Source of the DNA: Paramecium pentaurelia
Taxonomy: Eukaryota; Ciliophora; Oligohymenophorea; Peniculida; Parameciidae
DNA: 64,000 bases
Direction: 5' to 3'
Assembly: GCA_905183005.1 (NCBI GenBank)
Contig: CAJJDO010000017.1
Coordinates: 498,516 to 562,515 of the forward strand
In this document: positions 1-12,073 of the stretch, piece by piece
Layout: each line of letters opens with the position of its first letter
How positions within the stretch are numbered: the first letter of the stretch is position 1
Made by a program: the position numbers and the translations under genes
The notes under the pieces: generated by a model
Seen by the model: the letters and a program-made list of their open reading frames with translations, nothing else
What the model was told of the DNA's origin: nothing
Database searches by the model: none

Positions 1-56
1 GATGATCATTAATAATTCAATAAAATTTATATATAAAAATCAACTAATTATATCTA

Positions 57-1752
57 TCATGAAAGATTTTCTAATAAAGCTATAAATTCGATCTCCTCAA
101 TTAAACCATCTTTATTATGATCACATGATGTTAAGATTTCTTACCAAGCATTATTATCAATTTAAATTCCTCCAAATATTTCCTCTATTTCTGATCTTGA
201 AATTGTACCATTACCATCTAAATCAAATAGCCTAAATGCTGCTCTTAAACTTTCTTTCAATATTTATTTCTCTAATAAAACTGAGGCAGTAATAAATTCA
301 GTAAAATCTATTTTACCAGATTCATTTGTATCTATTTGATTCATAATTTCTTTGATCATAATTTAGGATTAAATTTAATTTATATTAACCATGAGCATTC
401 CTTATAATATTTCATCCTCACATAAAACACCATCTCCATTTTTATCAAGTTTTTTAAAAGCTTCTAAACATTTTTCACATTCTTCTTTTTTAAGTGTTTA
501 AACTGTAATAAATTGGTATATAGCCACTCTTAAATTATTATACCCTTTAAATTAAGTAATATTTCTAAAAAATGCTTAATCAAAAGGTAAACTTATTTCA
601 GATTAATTTTAAATCCAATTATGACTCATTGCCTCCTTCATTGATACTCTTTAAACTGGATCTTTATTTATCATTAACTTTATCAAATCTATTGCATCTG
701 GACTTATTTTTTACCATATCTTTGCTTTTTAATACTTAATTCAGATAGTACCATTAAAATCAATTTAAGCTTATTAAACAAGTTGTAATGTTTCATATTA
801 ATTTTTTCCTCTAAATGGAGCCTTTCCAATCAATAATATATAAAGTATCACTCCACAAGACCATACATCAACTTTTTCATTATATCCATTAGATCTTAAT
901 ATTTCAGGAGCTATAAAATAAGGAGTACCAATTTTTGTAGTCAGTTTTCTAGATATCATCTTTTCGCTTGCTCCAAAGTCAATAACTTTTAAATTGGAAT
1001 TGATATCTAAAGTATCAAATAAAATGTTTTCTGGCTTGTAAATAATCAAAATTATAATACTTTAAGATCTCTATGGACTATTTTTCTCTCATGACAATAT
1101 ATCATAGCGGACAAAATTTGTTTCATATAAATTTTTGCTATTTCTTCTGAATAATTTTTAATTTTCCTAACTCTATCTATCAATTCTCCTCCATCTAAAC
1201 TTTCAGTAATTAAATAGAAATGTTGACTATCGTTGAAAACTTCAAGAATCTTTACAATATTAGGATGATCTAAATTTTTTAGTATTTCTGTTTCTTGTAA
1301 TAATAATGTTTCATTTTCAACTGATTATCTAGAAATAATCTTTACTGCTCTGATCAAATTGGTTTTTAAATGTCTTACTTAATAAACTTCTCCAAATCCT
1401 CCTTAACCTAATTTCTTTATTATTTCATAATGCTATAAAAATTTCTCCCCTTCTTTTTATTTTCTAATAAACAAATCTGGTGAAAGTGATAAGTCTTTTT
1501 GATATTTGGTCTTAATATTTGAACTTTAAGAACTAAAAACATTTGGTGTTTAACTATCAATGCTTTCCAAATTGACACCACTAGTTTATTTAAAAATTAT
1601 TTTTGCTTAAATAGAGGTTTTTTATTCTTCATCATCTGCATTGATTGCTTAATCAATAATTTCATTACCTTATTAAATACTATTCTAAGCTAAATTTATT
1701 TTATTTCATTACCTTGGGTGTTAACTTAAAATTTAAAAATACAATTTCCCAT
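57..1752 (-). CDS. CDPK: Calcium-dependent protein kinase (CDPK) with four EF-hands
   Basis: Ser/Thr kinase activated directly by Ca2+. About 539 residues after removal of three introns (23, 26, 27 nt). The protein starts MGNC, the classic N-myristoylation plus palmitoylation signal, so membrane attachment is likely. The kinase domain shows the glycine loop GQGGFGEVY, AVKII with the ATP-binding Lys, HRDLKPEN (split by the 26-nt intron), DFG and APE. The C-terminal half has four EF-hand loops: DKNGDGVL, DTNESGKI, DLDGNGTI and DHNKDGLI, all with acidic residues at loop positions 1, 3 and 12 or near equivalents. Start chosen at MGNC because frame and acylation motif coincide; the 23-nt first intron follows about 13 codons later. 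Stop TGA at 57-59. Kinase order and EF count match ciliate and apicomplexan CDPKs. Very likely a functional gene. Confidence 0.95.
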
Positions 1753-2005
1753 TTAGAAATTTCTAAAATCTGTATAAATATAATTTTTATAAGGGATGCT
1801 TTAATTATAAAAATAGATGGTTTTTATTTAAAAAGACTTTTATTTGATTTGATAAATATAATATATTAAATTTATTTATACTATTTTTATTGTATTAAAA
1901 AATGTTCATAATTTTTTTTTAAATATCTATTTATACTATAATTGTCCATTAAATGCGGATGTTGTAAGTGAATGGAATTATTAATTAAATCTATCATTAT
2001 TTATT

Positions 2006-3113
2006 ATGCTTCACATTCCTGATGTAGTAATTGGTGTTGAAAGAGCCAATCATAAGCATTTTGATGATATCTAAGAAACTTCAAAACTAGAACATCCAGC
2101 AAAAATAAGCATGATCAAGATTTAATATAACAAAGATCATGTTATAGGAATCAAGCTTAAGTACAAAGGAATTGATGGAAAATAAGTAAAGGGAACTTGC
2201 TCCATGAAATTCAAACTACTTGGAGGAGTATTTTCTGGAACAAAGAAAGAGAAATTCTCTATTGATGATGGTAATTAACTCATATAACTTTTAGGCGATT
2301 ATATCAAGGAAATACATGGATATGTGGGCACAGAAATAAATCAATTTGGATTTACTACTTATAAAGGAATTTCTCATAAATGTGGAGTATCTAAAGGAGT
2401 ATCATTCTCTCACCATTTTCCTCTTCATACTTTCACTTCAGCCAGAGGATCTTATGATAAATTCTTAGAATTTATCGCATTTAGAGTAGCACCACTAGCT
2501 CCTGAATAGATATAAAAATTGGTAATACTTATTTTTATCATTTTAGGGATTGAATTAGCAATAAGGAAATGTCAATATCGTAACAATGCACACTACTTAA
2601 CCTCCTCCTCCAGCACAAAACCAATAAATTCAACCTACTGGATAGTATCCACCCCAAGGATAATATCCACCTCCTGGATAATATCCACCCCAAGGATAAT
2701 ATCCACCACAAGGATAATATCCACCTCCTGGATAATATCCCCCACCAGGATAATATCCACCACCAGGATAATATCCTCCACCAGGATAATATCCTCCACC
2801 AGGATAATACCCACCACCAGGATAATATCCCCCACCTGGATAATATCCACCTCCAGGATAGTATCCACCTCCAGGATAATATCCCCCACCTGGATAATAT
2901 CCACCACCAGGACAATATCCACCATAACCACCATAGAATACAACTGTTATCATAGAATAGTAGGCCCCACCTCCTGCACAAAAAAGCGGTGTGAGCGGCG
3001 GTGTCGTTGCAGGTGCCGTGATTGGAGGAGCATTGGTTGGAGCTGCTTTAGCAAATAACCATCATAATCATCATCGTGGTCCAGATGTGGTCGTTGTGAA
3101 GAAGCATCATTGA
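2006..3113 (+). CDS. Jacalin-like lectin domain protein with PPPGQY repeats and glycine-zipper tail
   Basis: About 352 residues; introns of 24 and 25 nt restore one frame. Residues 1-150 resemble a jacalin beta-prism: an FDDI segment near residue 20, then alternating strand-like segments (KISMIKIQYNKDHVIGIKLKY), GDYIKEIHGYVG, NQFGFTTYKG and a closing GSYDKFLEFIAF, the order expected for jacalin folds that bind sugars. Residues about 170-285 are tandem PPPGQY hexapeptides (Gln mostly TAA). The C terminus has a Gly/Ala-rich hydrophobic stretch (GGVVAGAVIGGALVGAALA), possibly a membrane segment or glycine zipper, followed by a His-rich basic tail ending KKHH. No signal peptide is evident. Lectin identity is from fold-pattern recognition, not a search; location in the cell is unknown. 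Confidence 0.8.
2639..2923 (+). repeat. 18-nt coding minisatellite (PPPGQY), about 16 copies
   Basis: Sixteen near-identical 18-nt units of the form CCACCACCAGGATAATAT encode Pro-Pro-Pro-Gly-Gln-Tyr on the plus strand. Unit variants change CCA to CCT/CCC or Pro to Gln (PPQGQY) near the 5' end. The opposite strand is also open and would read Gly/Tyr/Pro-rich (YYPGGG); this is a by-product of the repeat. The plus frame is the coding one because it joins in frame to both flanking exons. Confidence 0.95.
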
Positions 3114-4554
3114 AAAGATATATTTAAAAATAAAATAATATATTTTAACCATCTAAAATAATGTGTAAAAATTAAGTTCTAGTTTATAAAGAAATTTATA
3201 TAATTTATTTGCTCTCTTAAATAATACTAAGATAGTATATTAAATCAAAATTAATATAGAAAAAAGAGATAATATAATTGATGGTTGAGCAGTTAAAAAT
3301 TAATATAGTTGAAATTCAATTTTCAAATTTTAAATCTGATATTGGTATGTTTTACCTTATTTAATATCAACTATTTAAAATAGTTTATATTAAGGGGATA
3401 TTTTATTTATATAAAAGCTAAGTAAAAAAAATCTTATTTTCTTTTGTATATTTTTTTACCTTTTAGTGGCTGTGAAAAATAAATTAGCAGAACTAAAAAA
3501 AAGGTCTAGTATTTAAAAGACTAAAAATTTATTGTTTAAATGTACAAATCTATCATATTTTGAGTCAGTATCTAGAAGACATTACATTTTCTAATATTTT
3601 ATAGACCAAATCTGAAGATTTTATGTATATTGAGTATTTCCCAAATAATGAGAGTTTTAAATGAAATTAAATTCTAAATTTTCTTATCCATAAATTAAAG
3701 AAACTAATAATCTTTTTTGAAAATTTATTTTGCTAATCAAAGAACCAATAAATATTTGGAGGAAATACAATAATAATACAAAATAATCCTTTTTATTTAC
3801 AAAGAATTTTTTCAGAAAATTAATTACTTAATTACCTTAATAAGAATAGCCATATGAAGATTCTTATTAAAGAAAAAATAATAAAAACATAAAGACTTTT
3901 TTTATTTAAAAGTTTTTAAAGAAATTTTAGTACTCTATGTGCAAATTGTTCCATAAATTTTCTATTTTTTTAAATAAATAGTTTATATAAATAAATTAAT
4001 TTTCATTATTTTTATCTTTTTGAATCATGGTTTAGTCTACCTAGATTGTACCAAAGATTATGCATCTGCAAAGAATTTCACCACAAGAATTATTTTTGGT
4101 AATATAATAATGCCTACAGCATTTAATGCTCCTTATATGGTTGGAGAATTAATGAAAAATGCTCATAATAAGATAAAAATAGGTATATCAGCAAAAGAAT
4201 CCTACGCATACTTTCAAATTATAAAACCTTCATTTCATCATATAATTATTTTTAAAACTAACAAAAAAATGAGGAAAAAGTTAACAAATTAAATTGATCA
4301 AGTCTAATGGTTTTTATTTAATGTGTGTTATTCTCTTAAATGGGTCAAAATAATAATAATATGAATTTTTTCTTATGTAGTTTATCATTGTGTGATTAAA
4401 GACTTTAATTAATATATTTAATAACATACCATGTAGCTATCATAAAAAAATAATCTTATTATCGCATTCATTTTCATTTATGTCTTTATCGGTTATTTTA
4501 ATACTAAATTAAAATTTTTCTGTTGCTGATATCAAAAGACATTCTATATGATTG
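3114..4554. other. AT-rich stretch with only weak ORFs
   Basis: Mostly intergenic. Short TGA-terminated ORFs occur (3281-3475, 64 codons; 3472-3624, about 50 codons), but they lack consistent splice structure or recognisable motifs, and ORFs of this size arise by chance when TGA is the only stop. A more protein-like ORF lies at 4020-4364 and is listed separately. Confidence 0.6.
4020..4364 (+). CDS. Hypothetical ORF, possibly a gene fragment
   Basis: An open frame of about 115 codons ending TGA at 4362-4364 reads VYLDCTKDYASAKNFTTRII at its start, with later PYMVGELMKNAHNKIKIG. Composition is protein-like rather than AT-random (Cys, Asp, Trp, Pro present), but no ATG opens the frame upstream and no family is recognised. 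A 21-nt GTA...CAG segment in the middle could be a 3n intron. It may be a relic of a duplicated gene; Paramecium genomes hold many decaying duplicates. Weak call. Confidence 0.3.
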
Positions 4555-4952
4555 ATGCTAATATGGAGCAACTTCGTCATTCTTTTCTTCTTTAAGATTC
4601 GCTAGGCCTATGCAATTACTTCCAATACAGATTAGAAGATCTATAAATAAAAGATACAATTTCAATAAAAACAAAAGGAATTTATTCTGAAGGATGAACC
4701 CAAAATCTTTGCTTTAAAAAAACACTCGAATGAGTTTATAAAAATACATCAAAAATATCTTATTGTACATGTATGATTTTATAGAGTTAATAATATCATT
4801 TAAGTCAATAATATCTTAACTGCAATAAGAAATCTTTAGATCATACGCACTTTAAAAATCAATTCAAAGTCTTCAAAGTTTGGTGTATTATTTAATTATT
4901 TTAATTTAAAATATTTTATATTTTTATTATATATATATTTTTATTTTATTGA
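4555..4952 (+). CDS. Small hypothetical protein with N-terminal hydrophobic segment
   Basis: From ATG 4555 the frame reads an N-terminal hydrophobic stretch (SNFVILFFFKIRQAYA) that could be a signal peptide or anchor, then a charged segment including KEFILKDEPKIFALKKHSNE. Without splicing it stops at TGA 4774. Removing a 20-nt GTACAT...ATAG segment (4765-4784) extends it to TGA 4950, giving about 125 residues, though the last 25 codons are AT-rich and hydrophobic. No family recognised. Could equally be a relic. Confidence 0.35.
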
Positions 4953-5227
4953 TAAAAGTGAAATATGATATTTAAAATATAAAATCAAAATAGTACTAAA
5001 AATGTCTCAAATGTAGAATAACACAATGTATAAAATATTATTTATTTGATAATTATAATTATGAACATGATATTATTCATAGTTATTTCTATTTCTCTGA
5101 TATTTTAAAATTATAATTATAAATTCAACCTCATATGTATATTTGGATACAGTGAAGCTTATTTAACAATAATGAAATAAAAAATAGTGTTTTTATATTA
5201 AATTGATAAAAATTCATTAATTATTAT

Positions 5228-8200
5228 ATGAACTCACCGCCACCAAATAGCAAATCAACTGAAACTCAATTCAAATTTGGACTACTGAAAGTGTTAAGAA
5301 GCAATTACTTTGCAGATGTGGATAGGATGACAGAGGCCCATAATTAGGGATTATTTGTAAAAATCAAAAATAGAAATAGGAATCAATTATTGATGAGAAA
5401 GAATGGTTGAATTGTGGTAAACCTATAGTGGATAAAAGACCTGTTCATGAAGCTAAAAGAGCTAATGAAAAAGAAGTTTAAGATGAAGGAGAGGAATAAA
5501 GAAAATAAAGATTAGAGAATTTGAATTTGTATTTAATGGATGGTGTATTTAAGGCAGGTGAAGAGATGGGATTATAAGAGTGGAATAAAAGAAGATTGGA
5601 AAAATCTTTAATATCAGAATAAAAATTTTATTATTTCGATGATGATGGAAATCTAGTTGCAGATAGAGAATTTTTTGAAGAGAAAATATAAAGATTATTT
5701 CTAATTGATTTTGATGAAAATCTGGCATTATAAACACATTAAAGACCTGCTTCAAGATGTGCAAGAGAAAATCAAAATAAATAGTTACCTTTTAGATTAG
5801 ACATTTTTATTGGAGTATTACAATTCTCTTATCATCCTTAATTTTCAAGGGAAGATTAGTATGTGGCAGATCTAAAATATCTGATTAAGAAATATCGAAA
5901 GAGGGCTGATTTGGCTCTGATTCCTCATTACTAGAAGACATTAAATATTTTAGAGAAAGAAACTACAGAGTTGTAAAGTAGACCTGATGATACTAAGATG
6001 GAGATGGAAATGATTTAGTTGGAGAAAGAAAGATTAAGAGAGGAATTAAGAAAGGAGATAGAGACCTTATAAAAATTGATGGAATAGATATATGCAAAAT
6101 GGGATACAATAAAAGAGGAAAGAAAAACAGTTGGGGCAATTTCATCTCCTTATAAATTAGGAGTCAGATTTTACAATTCGACGGATAATACTAAGGAAGT
6201 GGATTTTATATTATAATAAATAGAAATTAATAAGGAGAGTAATAAGGATTAGATAATTAGTAAAGCAGAAGAAGGAAGAAGATAAACAATAAAAAGCTTT
6301 AGAGTTTAATTAGAAATAGTAATTAATAATTAGGTAGTAGCTTAAACAAGGAAAGTAAATTTAGATTGGCCATCTTTTGAAGCTAGAATAATGGAGAAAC
6401 TTTAAGTGTATGTATTTACAAAACCAACAAGTGTTAAATTAAGAATATGGAAGGTTCAATTGATTAATAAATTAATTGATGAAATTGAGATAGAATTACC
6501 AGGGGAGAAATCTTATGCCATAACTAGTACTGGATTTGTTTTGAAGGAAGCTTATTTTGCATAAGGTAGAAAAACAATAAGAGAATCTCGTTATTAAGAT
6601 TTGATAAGTTAAAACAATAAAGCTTTAAATTATAAATCAACTGAAGAAGAATTTGAAGGATTTATTTCATTTCGAACAGAATGGCCAGATTTTGGTCCAA
6701 AAATGCCTCCAGAAAGTCTTGATATGCAATATCATTAATTGGAGACAAAATATGAAGATGAATTAGGTGATGCAGATGATATTGAAAAGATGATTGTTGA
6801 TGAGAAATACTTTGATATTAATGATCCTAGAAATGAAGAATTATATGAAAAATTAACAAAGAAATAAGATAAATAGACAGAAGTGATTTCAGGAGAATGT
6901 GTTGTTCCATATTCTCATATTAAGAGTAAAAGATAACAATTATTAAAAATGAAATTTGTTTAACCTTAATTGAGTAAATATAAGATACCTTTATTGGAAT
7001 AATAAATCGAAAGAGATGGAGAATTAATTTAATTTTTAGGAGAGGATGATGATTAAATGGATTATGAGAAAGAATTAAGAAATTAAAATAAGGAAGATTA
7101 ATTTTAGATTTTAGGAGATTATATTAATGATGAGGCAACTAAATAAAGATTATTGACAATCTAAAAAATATTGTAAGCAAGAAAAATAGAAGCTAAATTA
7201 AAAAGAGCTAAAAATTAGAGTGGTTTAATCTCTATTGAAAATGTAGTAAATGAATTTCATTTTGAAGCAGCTGCATCACTTTTAGCAGAATGTATCAAAT
7301 CTATATTTACTAAAAGAAGAAAGTTAGGACCTTAAAAAAGAACAAATTTAGATAAGAAAAATCCTACTTAATTGTCTGAAGTTTAAATAAGTGCATTAGT
7401 TATTTAAGGAAATAATGTTCCTATCAGATCATCTGATGTTAGTAAATTATTAGAAGTAAAATAAAAATTAAATTAATATAATTCTGTTAAAGAAACTATT
7501 GAATTATTAGGAAAGATCAAAAAAGTTAGTCCTATTATTTAAGTTACATTAGATATCTAATCAGATAATGTTAGAATTATTAGAAATATTGATGTTCTTA
7601 AGAAAAAATAGAAACCTTAATTACCAGGTTAATTATAAGCATTTGGTTAGTAAGAAGATGATGAATATGAGGCTGATATTGAAAGATTAATAATTGGCAA
7701 AAAAGATGATTAATTGACTTCAGAAGTTGAAGGAGTTAATCCAGAATGGAATGAACTTATTGATTTTAGAATTGGAAGAGAATTTAAATAATAATAATTT
7801 GATCCTGAAGATTTAATTAATTCTAGAAATAAGATCACATTCACTTTATTTGATTAAATTGGTTGGTTCAAATAAAAAGGTATGAACACTTAAGAACATA
7901 CACTTACAATTACAAGAAGATATATAGGATCAGTGACCATACCATTATTAAATTTATTTTAATAAGAAAAAATGAGTGGAAGATTTAGAATAAATAGACC
8001 ATTGTTTTTGTTAAATTATAGAACTTTGAATGTTGAAAATTTCTTAATGGATTAAAGAAATTAAACATAATAATAAAATGAATTATAAAGTATAATTAAT
8101 TAAAATATATTTAGGTTTGCATAATAATTTTGATATTATAGATCCACATATTCCAACAACAATAGAATTAACAATGACATTAGAACCTTCAATAAAAGTA

Positions 8201-9667
8201 AATGAAGATTTAAGTGCAACTACTTATTTTCCAGGAGCAGAAAGTACTAACCTATTTTTGTACGGAATTAGATAATTGAATAGATACAGAGAATAATATA
8301 AAGATCGTTATATTAAATTTTGGGCTGAAAATTTAAAAGGAGAATCAGTATTTTTACCAAGATTTATAACTCCTTTGAAACCACCAGAAATAGATTTTAC
8401 TGCAAATTCAATAGAAAAGGCAGCTAGATATGTTTCATTAATTCCATTTAGAAATGATACTGAGGTATTTAGAGATTTACCTGATATTTATTGTAATAGC
8501 TAAGAATTCATAGATTTAAGAGCAGGAGATTTTGAAGAACATGCTCTTTTATTGTGTAATTTCTTTATGTATATTGATGAGAAAATATTAAAAAGAGATG
8601 ATATTAAAAATTATGTAGTAATGGGTAGAGGATTACCTGAAGGCAAAACTTAATATGTAATGAGAAGATTCACAAAATCTAATTTTGTGGAATTATGGAA
8701 TCCATAAACTGGTGAAGTATTTGTCTTTCAAAATTAAGAATATATTAAAACTTTATTTTGTTTTACAGTATCAAAAGGATATAAAAATTTAAATGATGTT
8801 GATGATGATGCATGTCCATTAACAAATATAGGATGTATTTTTGATAATTAAAACATATATATTAATATTCAAAATACAGAAACTCCTAGTGAAATGAATT
8901 TTAATATTGAAGATACCCATTTTTGGGAACCACTTTTAAATAATGATTAAATAAAAGCATTTTTCCCAAAAGGTATATTACCAATATCAAATGAACTTGT
9001 ATTTGATGTTCCAAGTGTTGAAAGATCAATACTTGTTTAAGATGAATTAGATAAGTTTTTAAAGAATAAAATTAAAGATTATAGATTTGAAGATCTAGGA
9101 TAAAAGAAAGCTCACTTTACTACTACCTTCAATAATCAAAAATATGCATAATTAACTGAATTTATAAGGGATAGAGTTTTGTTTGATTTGGAATCATTTA
9201 AATTTAGAATTAGAACTACTGGATTAGCAGTAATATTAATTATTATTTTAGAGTGAATATGGAGCCTAAAGAAATAATGAATAATAATAATAATAATAAG
9301 AACAGTAAAATTAAGAAGAATAAGTACCTTTAAATCATGAAAATAGTCAATAATGGACATATTAGAAATCTTTGGATCATTTAAAAAAAATATAGGAATA
9401 GTTGATTAGACAATAAGTATGATTTGTAAAATATTTAAGGAAAAATATGTAAGATCAAGTAAAGAAATGTATGGATTTCCTCTGAATTTCTCATTTGTTG
9501 ATTATGAAAGAGCATGGGATGAAATCAAAGCTACAGGAATTGCAGATATTATGAGTGATGATATTGAATTTCTTTGCATTACTAGATGCTTTCCTTATCC
9601 TCATTATGTATTATCTACATGGGTATTTATTGCAGTACTCTATAAATCAAAACCAGCTGATATGTGA
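5228..9667 (+). CDS. CC2D2A: CC2D2A (MKS6) ciliary transition-zone protein
   Basis: About 1,448 residues; four introns (23, 25, 22, 23 nt) leave an exact multiple of three. CC2D2A is a core MKS-module protein of the ciliary transition zone, gating traffic at the cilium base. Seen here: an acidic/coiled N-terminal region; a central block of CC2D2A character (RPASRCARENQ, then KLGVRFYNSTDN); a C2-type domain around residues 715-930 (ISALVIQGNNVPIRSSDVSK to RRYIGSVTIPLLNLF); and the diagnostic C-terminal cysteine-protease/transglutaminase-like fold. That last region includes HALLLCNFFMYIDEK, VMGRGLPEGKTQYVMRR, NFVELWNPQTGEVF and a final PYPHYVLSTWVFIAVLYKS matching the family C terminus. The last exon joins only if a 23-nt intron near 9416 is removed. 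Co-occurs in the window with a CEP290-like gene. High confidence. Confidence 0.93.
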
Positions 9668-9723
9668 TAACATTTTTATCAATTTTATTCATTACCATCT
9701 TAATTATTAATTATTTCATTATA

Positions 9724-10333
9724 ATGAATTAGTAATTTTAGGGAATTCCAGAAACTATAGATTAGAAATTAGAATTCTTTAATGAACGTAAACAATAAGA
9801 ACTCCATAAAAGAGCTAGAATTCTTAAATTTACATAATTAAAAACCAAAGGTTATACTTTTGGTTTGGGTAGATATGTAACTTTAATTCTTGTGCATTCT
9901 AGCCTTTGGAAAAGTAATTAGAAACACCAGGACCAGGTCATTATTCTACTTAATAACCAGAAATTCCAATCAGTTATAGTATGGGTGTTAGACTCAATTA
10001 AAAAGGTAATTATGATAACATTTTCTTAAGTTCATAAATTTTAAGCTCCTCCTTTGGGTACTTATGAAATTAAAGGATTAGATAAATATGGTTATTATAC
10101 TAATTCCAAATTTAAAAATGCTTGTGCAACTCTATTTAGTCCCTTGAAAAACAGTAATGTTAAATAAGTACTGTGAATTCATTAAAAAGCCAATTGTATC
10201 TCCTGGTCCTGGTGATTATGAATTGCCAGGTAGTATTAATTCAAAAGGAAAGCATTTCATTTCTAATTTTAAAACGAATTAAGGTTGGGCTCTTGGTAAA
10301 AAATCACTTTCTCAAAGAAAACCTTATTATTGA
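9724..10333 (+). CDS. Sperm-tail PG-rich (SHIPPO/STPGR-type) repeat protein
   Basis: About 178 residues after removing introns of 26, 25 and 22 nt. It contains spaced PG-rich motifs: TPGPGHYST near residue 70, APPLGTYE near 105 and SPGPGDYE near 150. This is the signature of SHIPPO/STPGR proteins, which are ciliary microtubule-associated or microtubule-inner proteins. The N terminus is Gln-rich and charged (coil-like). The third intron is supported because it brings PIVSPGPGDYE into frame. It starts only 56 nt after the CC2D2A stop, on the same strand, but is a separate gene. Exact family member not assignable. Confidence 0.8.
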
Positions 10334-10507
10334 AATAATGATCAATTAAATTTTCTAAAAATTATTATTAAATGTAAAAATACTCTTAAATAACTTATTT
10401 GCAATCATATAAATCTGTTGTTTACTTATAAAAATAAAATATTTTAATTTAGATATATGTATTTATATAAATATATATATGATTAAATCTTCATAAATAT
10501 ATAAATG

Positions 10508-11568
10508 TCAGAGCAATTAATGAATTGCATTCAAATATTATAAAACAGGTTTATAATACCATCTTTTTGGATTCAAAACTCCTTCAAACCATGATATATG
10601 TCCACCAACTTGAGTCATTAAAGATATTAGATTTCCATTCTTTAATATAGCATCTCTTGGATAGACAGCCCTATTATTTATAACTGGATCATCAAATGAA
10701 CCTAATAAAAATACAGGGATTTTGATAAATTCCATATAGTTTGCACATTAAATAGATAAATAATGGAAATCAACTGAAGGTGCACCAAATATTGGTTTAG
10801 TAAAGTAAGTATCAAATTCTAATGATGTCTTGGCTTATTACACCTTATTCATGTCTAAATTGATATGTTTGGGTATCGGTAAGTATTGATCTATCTTTCT
10901 TACTATTAAATTCATAAAGATTACTCCCTTGCTATTCTTTATCTATGCTTTCTGATATAAGAATCAGATAAACTATCTTCTAAAAATCGCATACCAAGTT
11001 AAAAGTCATAAGGATTTCCAACACTTACAGCAACTTTAATTAATGGATTAGTTCCATTACTTCCACACATTCCCAAATATTTTAAAAGAGTATTTGAACC
11101 AAAACTATGGCCTATAGCATATATGGTGCTTTTATTATGTTGTTTTGCAATATATTCTAAAACTCTTCTAAAATCCTCTACATGATGAAAATTTCCTATC
11201 TATGGCAGTATTTATCTTTTTGGATCCAAATAGATCCTATTATTAAATAGTCTATCATTATATAATACAATTCTCCAATCAGATTAATTCTGGCAAAATT
11301 TAGAAAAAAAGTTAGTGATATAAGGTTCAACCCTTGAAGCAGTCAAACCACTTAAAACAACTACCAATGGCTTACCTTCTGTCATTTTCGCTTCTTATTC
11401 ACTTATTTTTCCTTCATAACTCCCCCAATCTAATGCAAAACAACCAAAATCTTATCCAAAATCTACATATTCTCTAACAAATTTTAGTTTAGGATCAACA
11501 TCCTATACTTTAGAAGCAATAAAGGCTTATAATAATCCTGCAAATAAATATGGTGTATAGTAAAACAT
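10508..11568 (-). CDS. Alpha/beta hydrolase, ABHD1/3 (YheT/EMB8) family
   Basis: About 344 residues with one 26-nt intron. A membrane-associated serine hydrolase of the ABHD1/2/3/15-YheT group; substrates in the family are phospholipids or other esters. Visible: N-terminal hydrophobic segment (MFYYTPYLFAGLLQAFIA) that may anchor it; DFGCFALDWG; PLVVVLSGLTA; nucleophile elbow GHSFGS at about residue 165; AVSVGNPYD; late catalytic Asp in GSFDDPVI; and His in QVGGHISWFEG. The full Ser-Asp-His triad is therefore present. The intron placement is supported because it links ARE to KIDQYLP in frame. Length fits the family. Convergent orientation relative to the PG-rich gene. Confidence 0.9.
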
Positions 11569-12073
11569 TTTCTATATTAATTAAATGGATAAGGATACCT
11601 TTTTTATGAAATTACATCTATTAATGATTGCAATGTTAAGATCATTAGCAACATAATCCAATTAACATCTGCAAGTCAAATAGTAATACAATATCAAAAT
11701 AAGCAAAATTATGAGAATAATATAATACATATATTAATAAATAATCAGATTATTGTTTTAAAAATAACTTAACTAAATTTGTATCATAATTAAATTCTTT
11801 TGCTATACTTAATTTATAAAATCATTAAGATAGTTCCTTAAAATATTTAATGTTAAGATTAACTTTGAAATCAAAGTATTAATTCTTAATTTTATTCTTG
11901 ATATAATTTCAACAGACAATTTAGATTAAATAATCTATATTGTTTTCAATACTATAGATTATTTTATATAATTAGAATTATTCTTAATTAATCATTAATG
12001 ACAACTATTTGATAGATACAATCTTTGAATAAATGCTTTATAAAATTTTAAAAATCATTAAATAAATATAAAT
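11569..12073. other. Intergenic, divergent promoter region
   Basis: About 500 bp of AT-rich DNA between two divergently transcribed genes. No ORF, RNA gene or repeat of note was seen; it should hold both promoters. Confidence 0.7.

Noticed and set aside
2538..2981. Minus-strand Gly/Tyr/Pro-rich or Trp/Leu-rich ORFs over the repeat
   Set aside because: They are antisense readings of the PPPGQY minisatellite; the plus frame joins both flanking exons through a standard 25-nt intron and encodes an ordered protein on either side.
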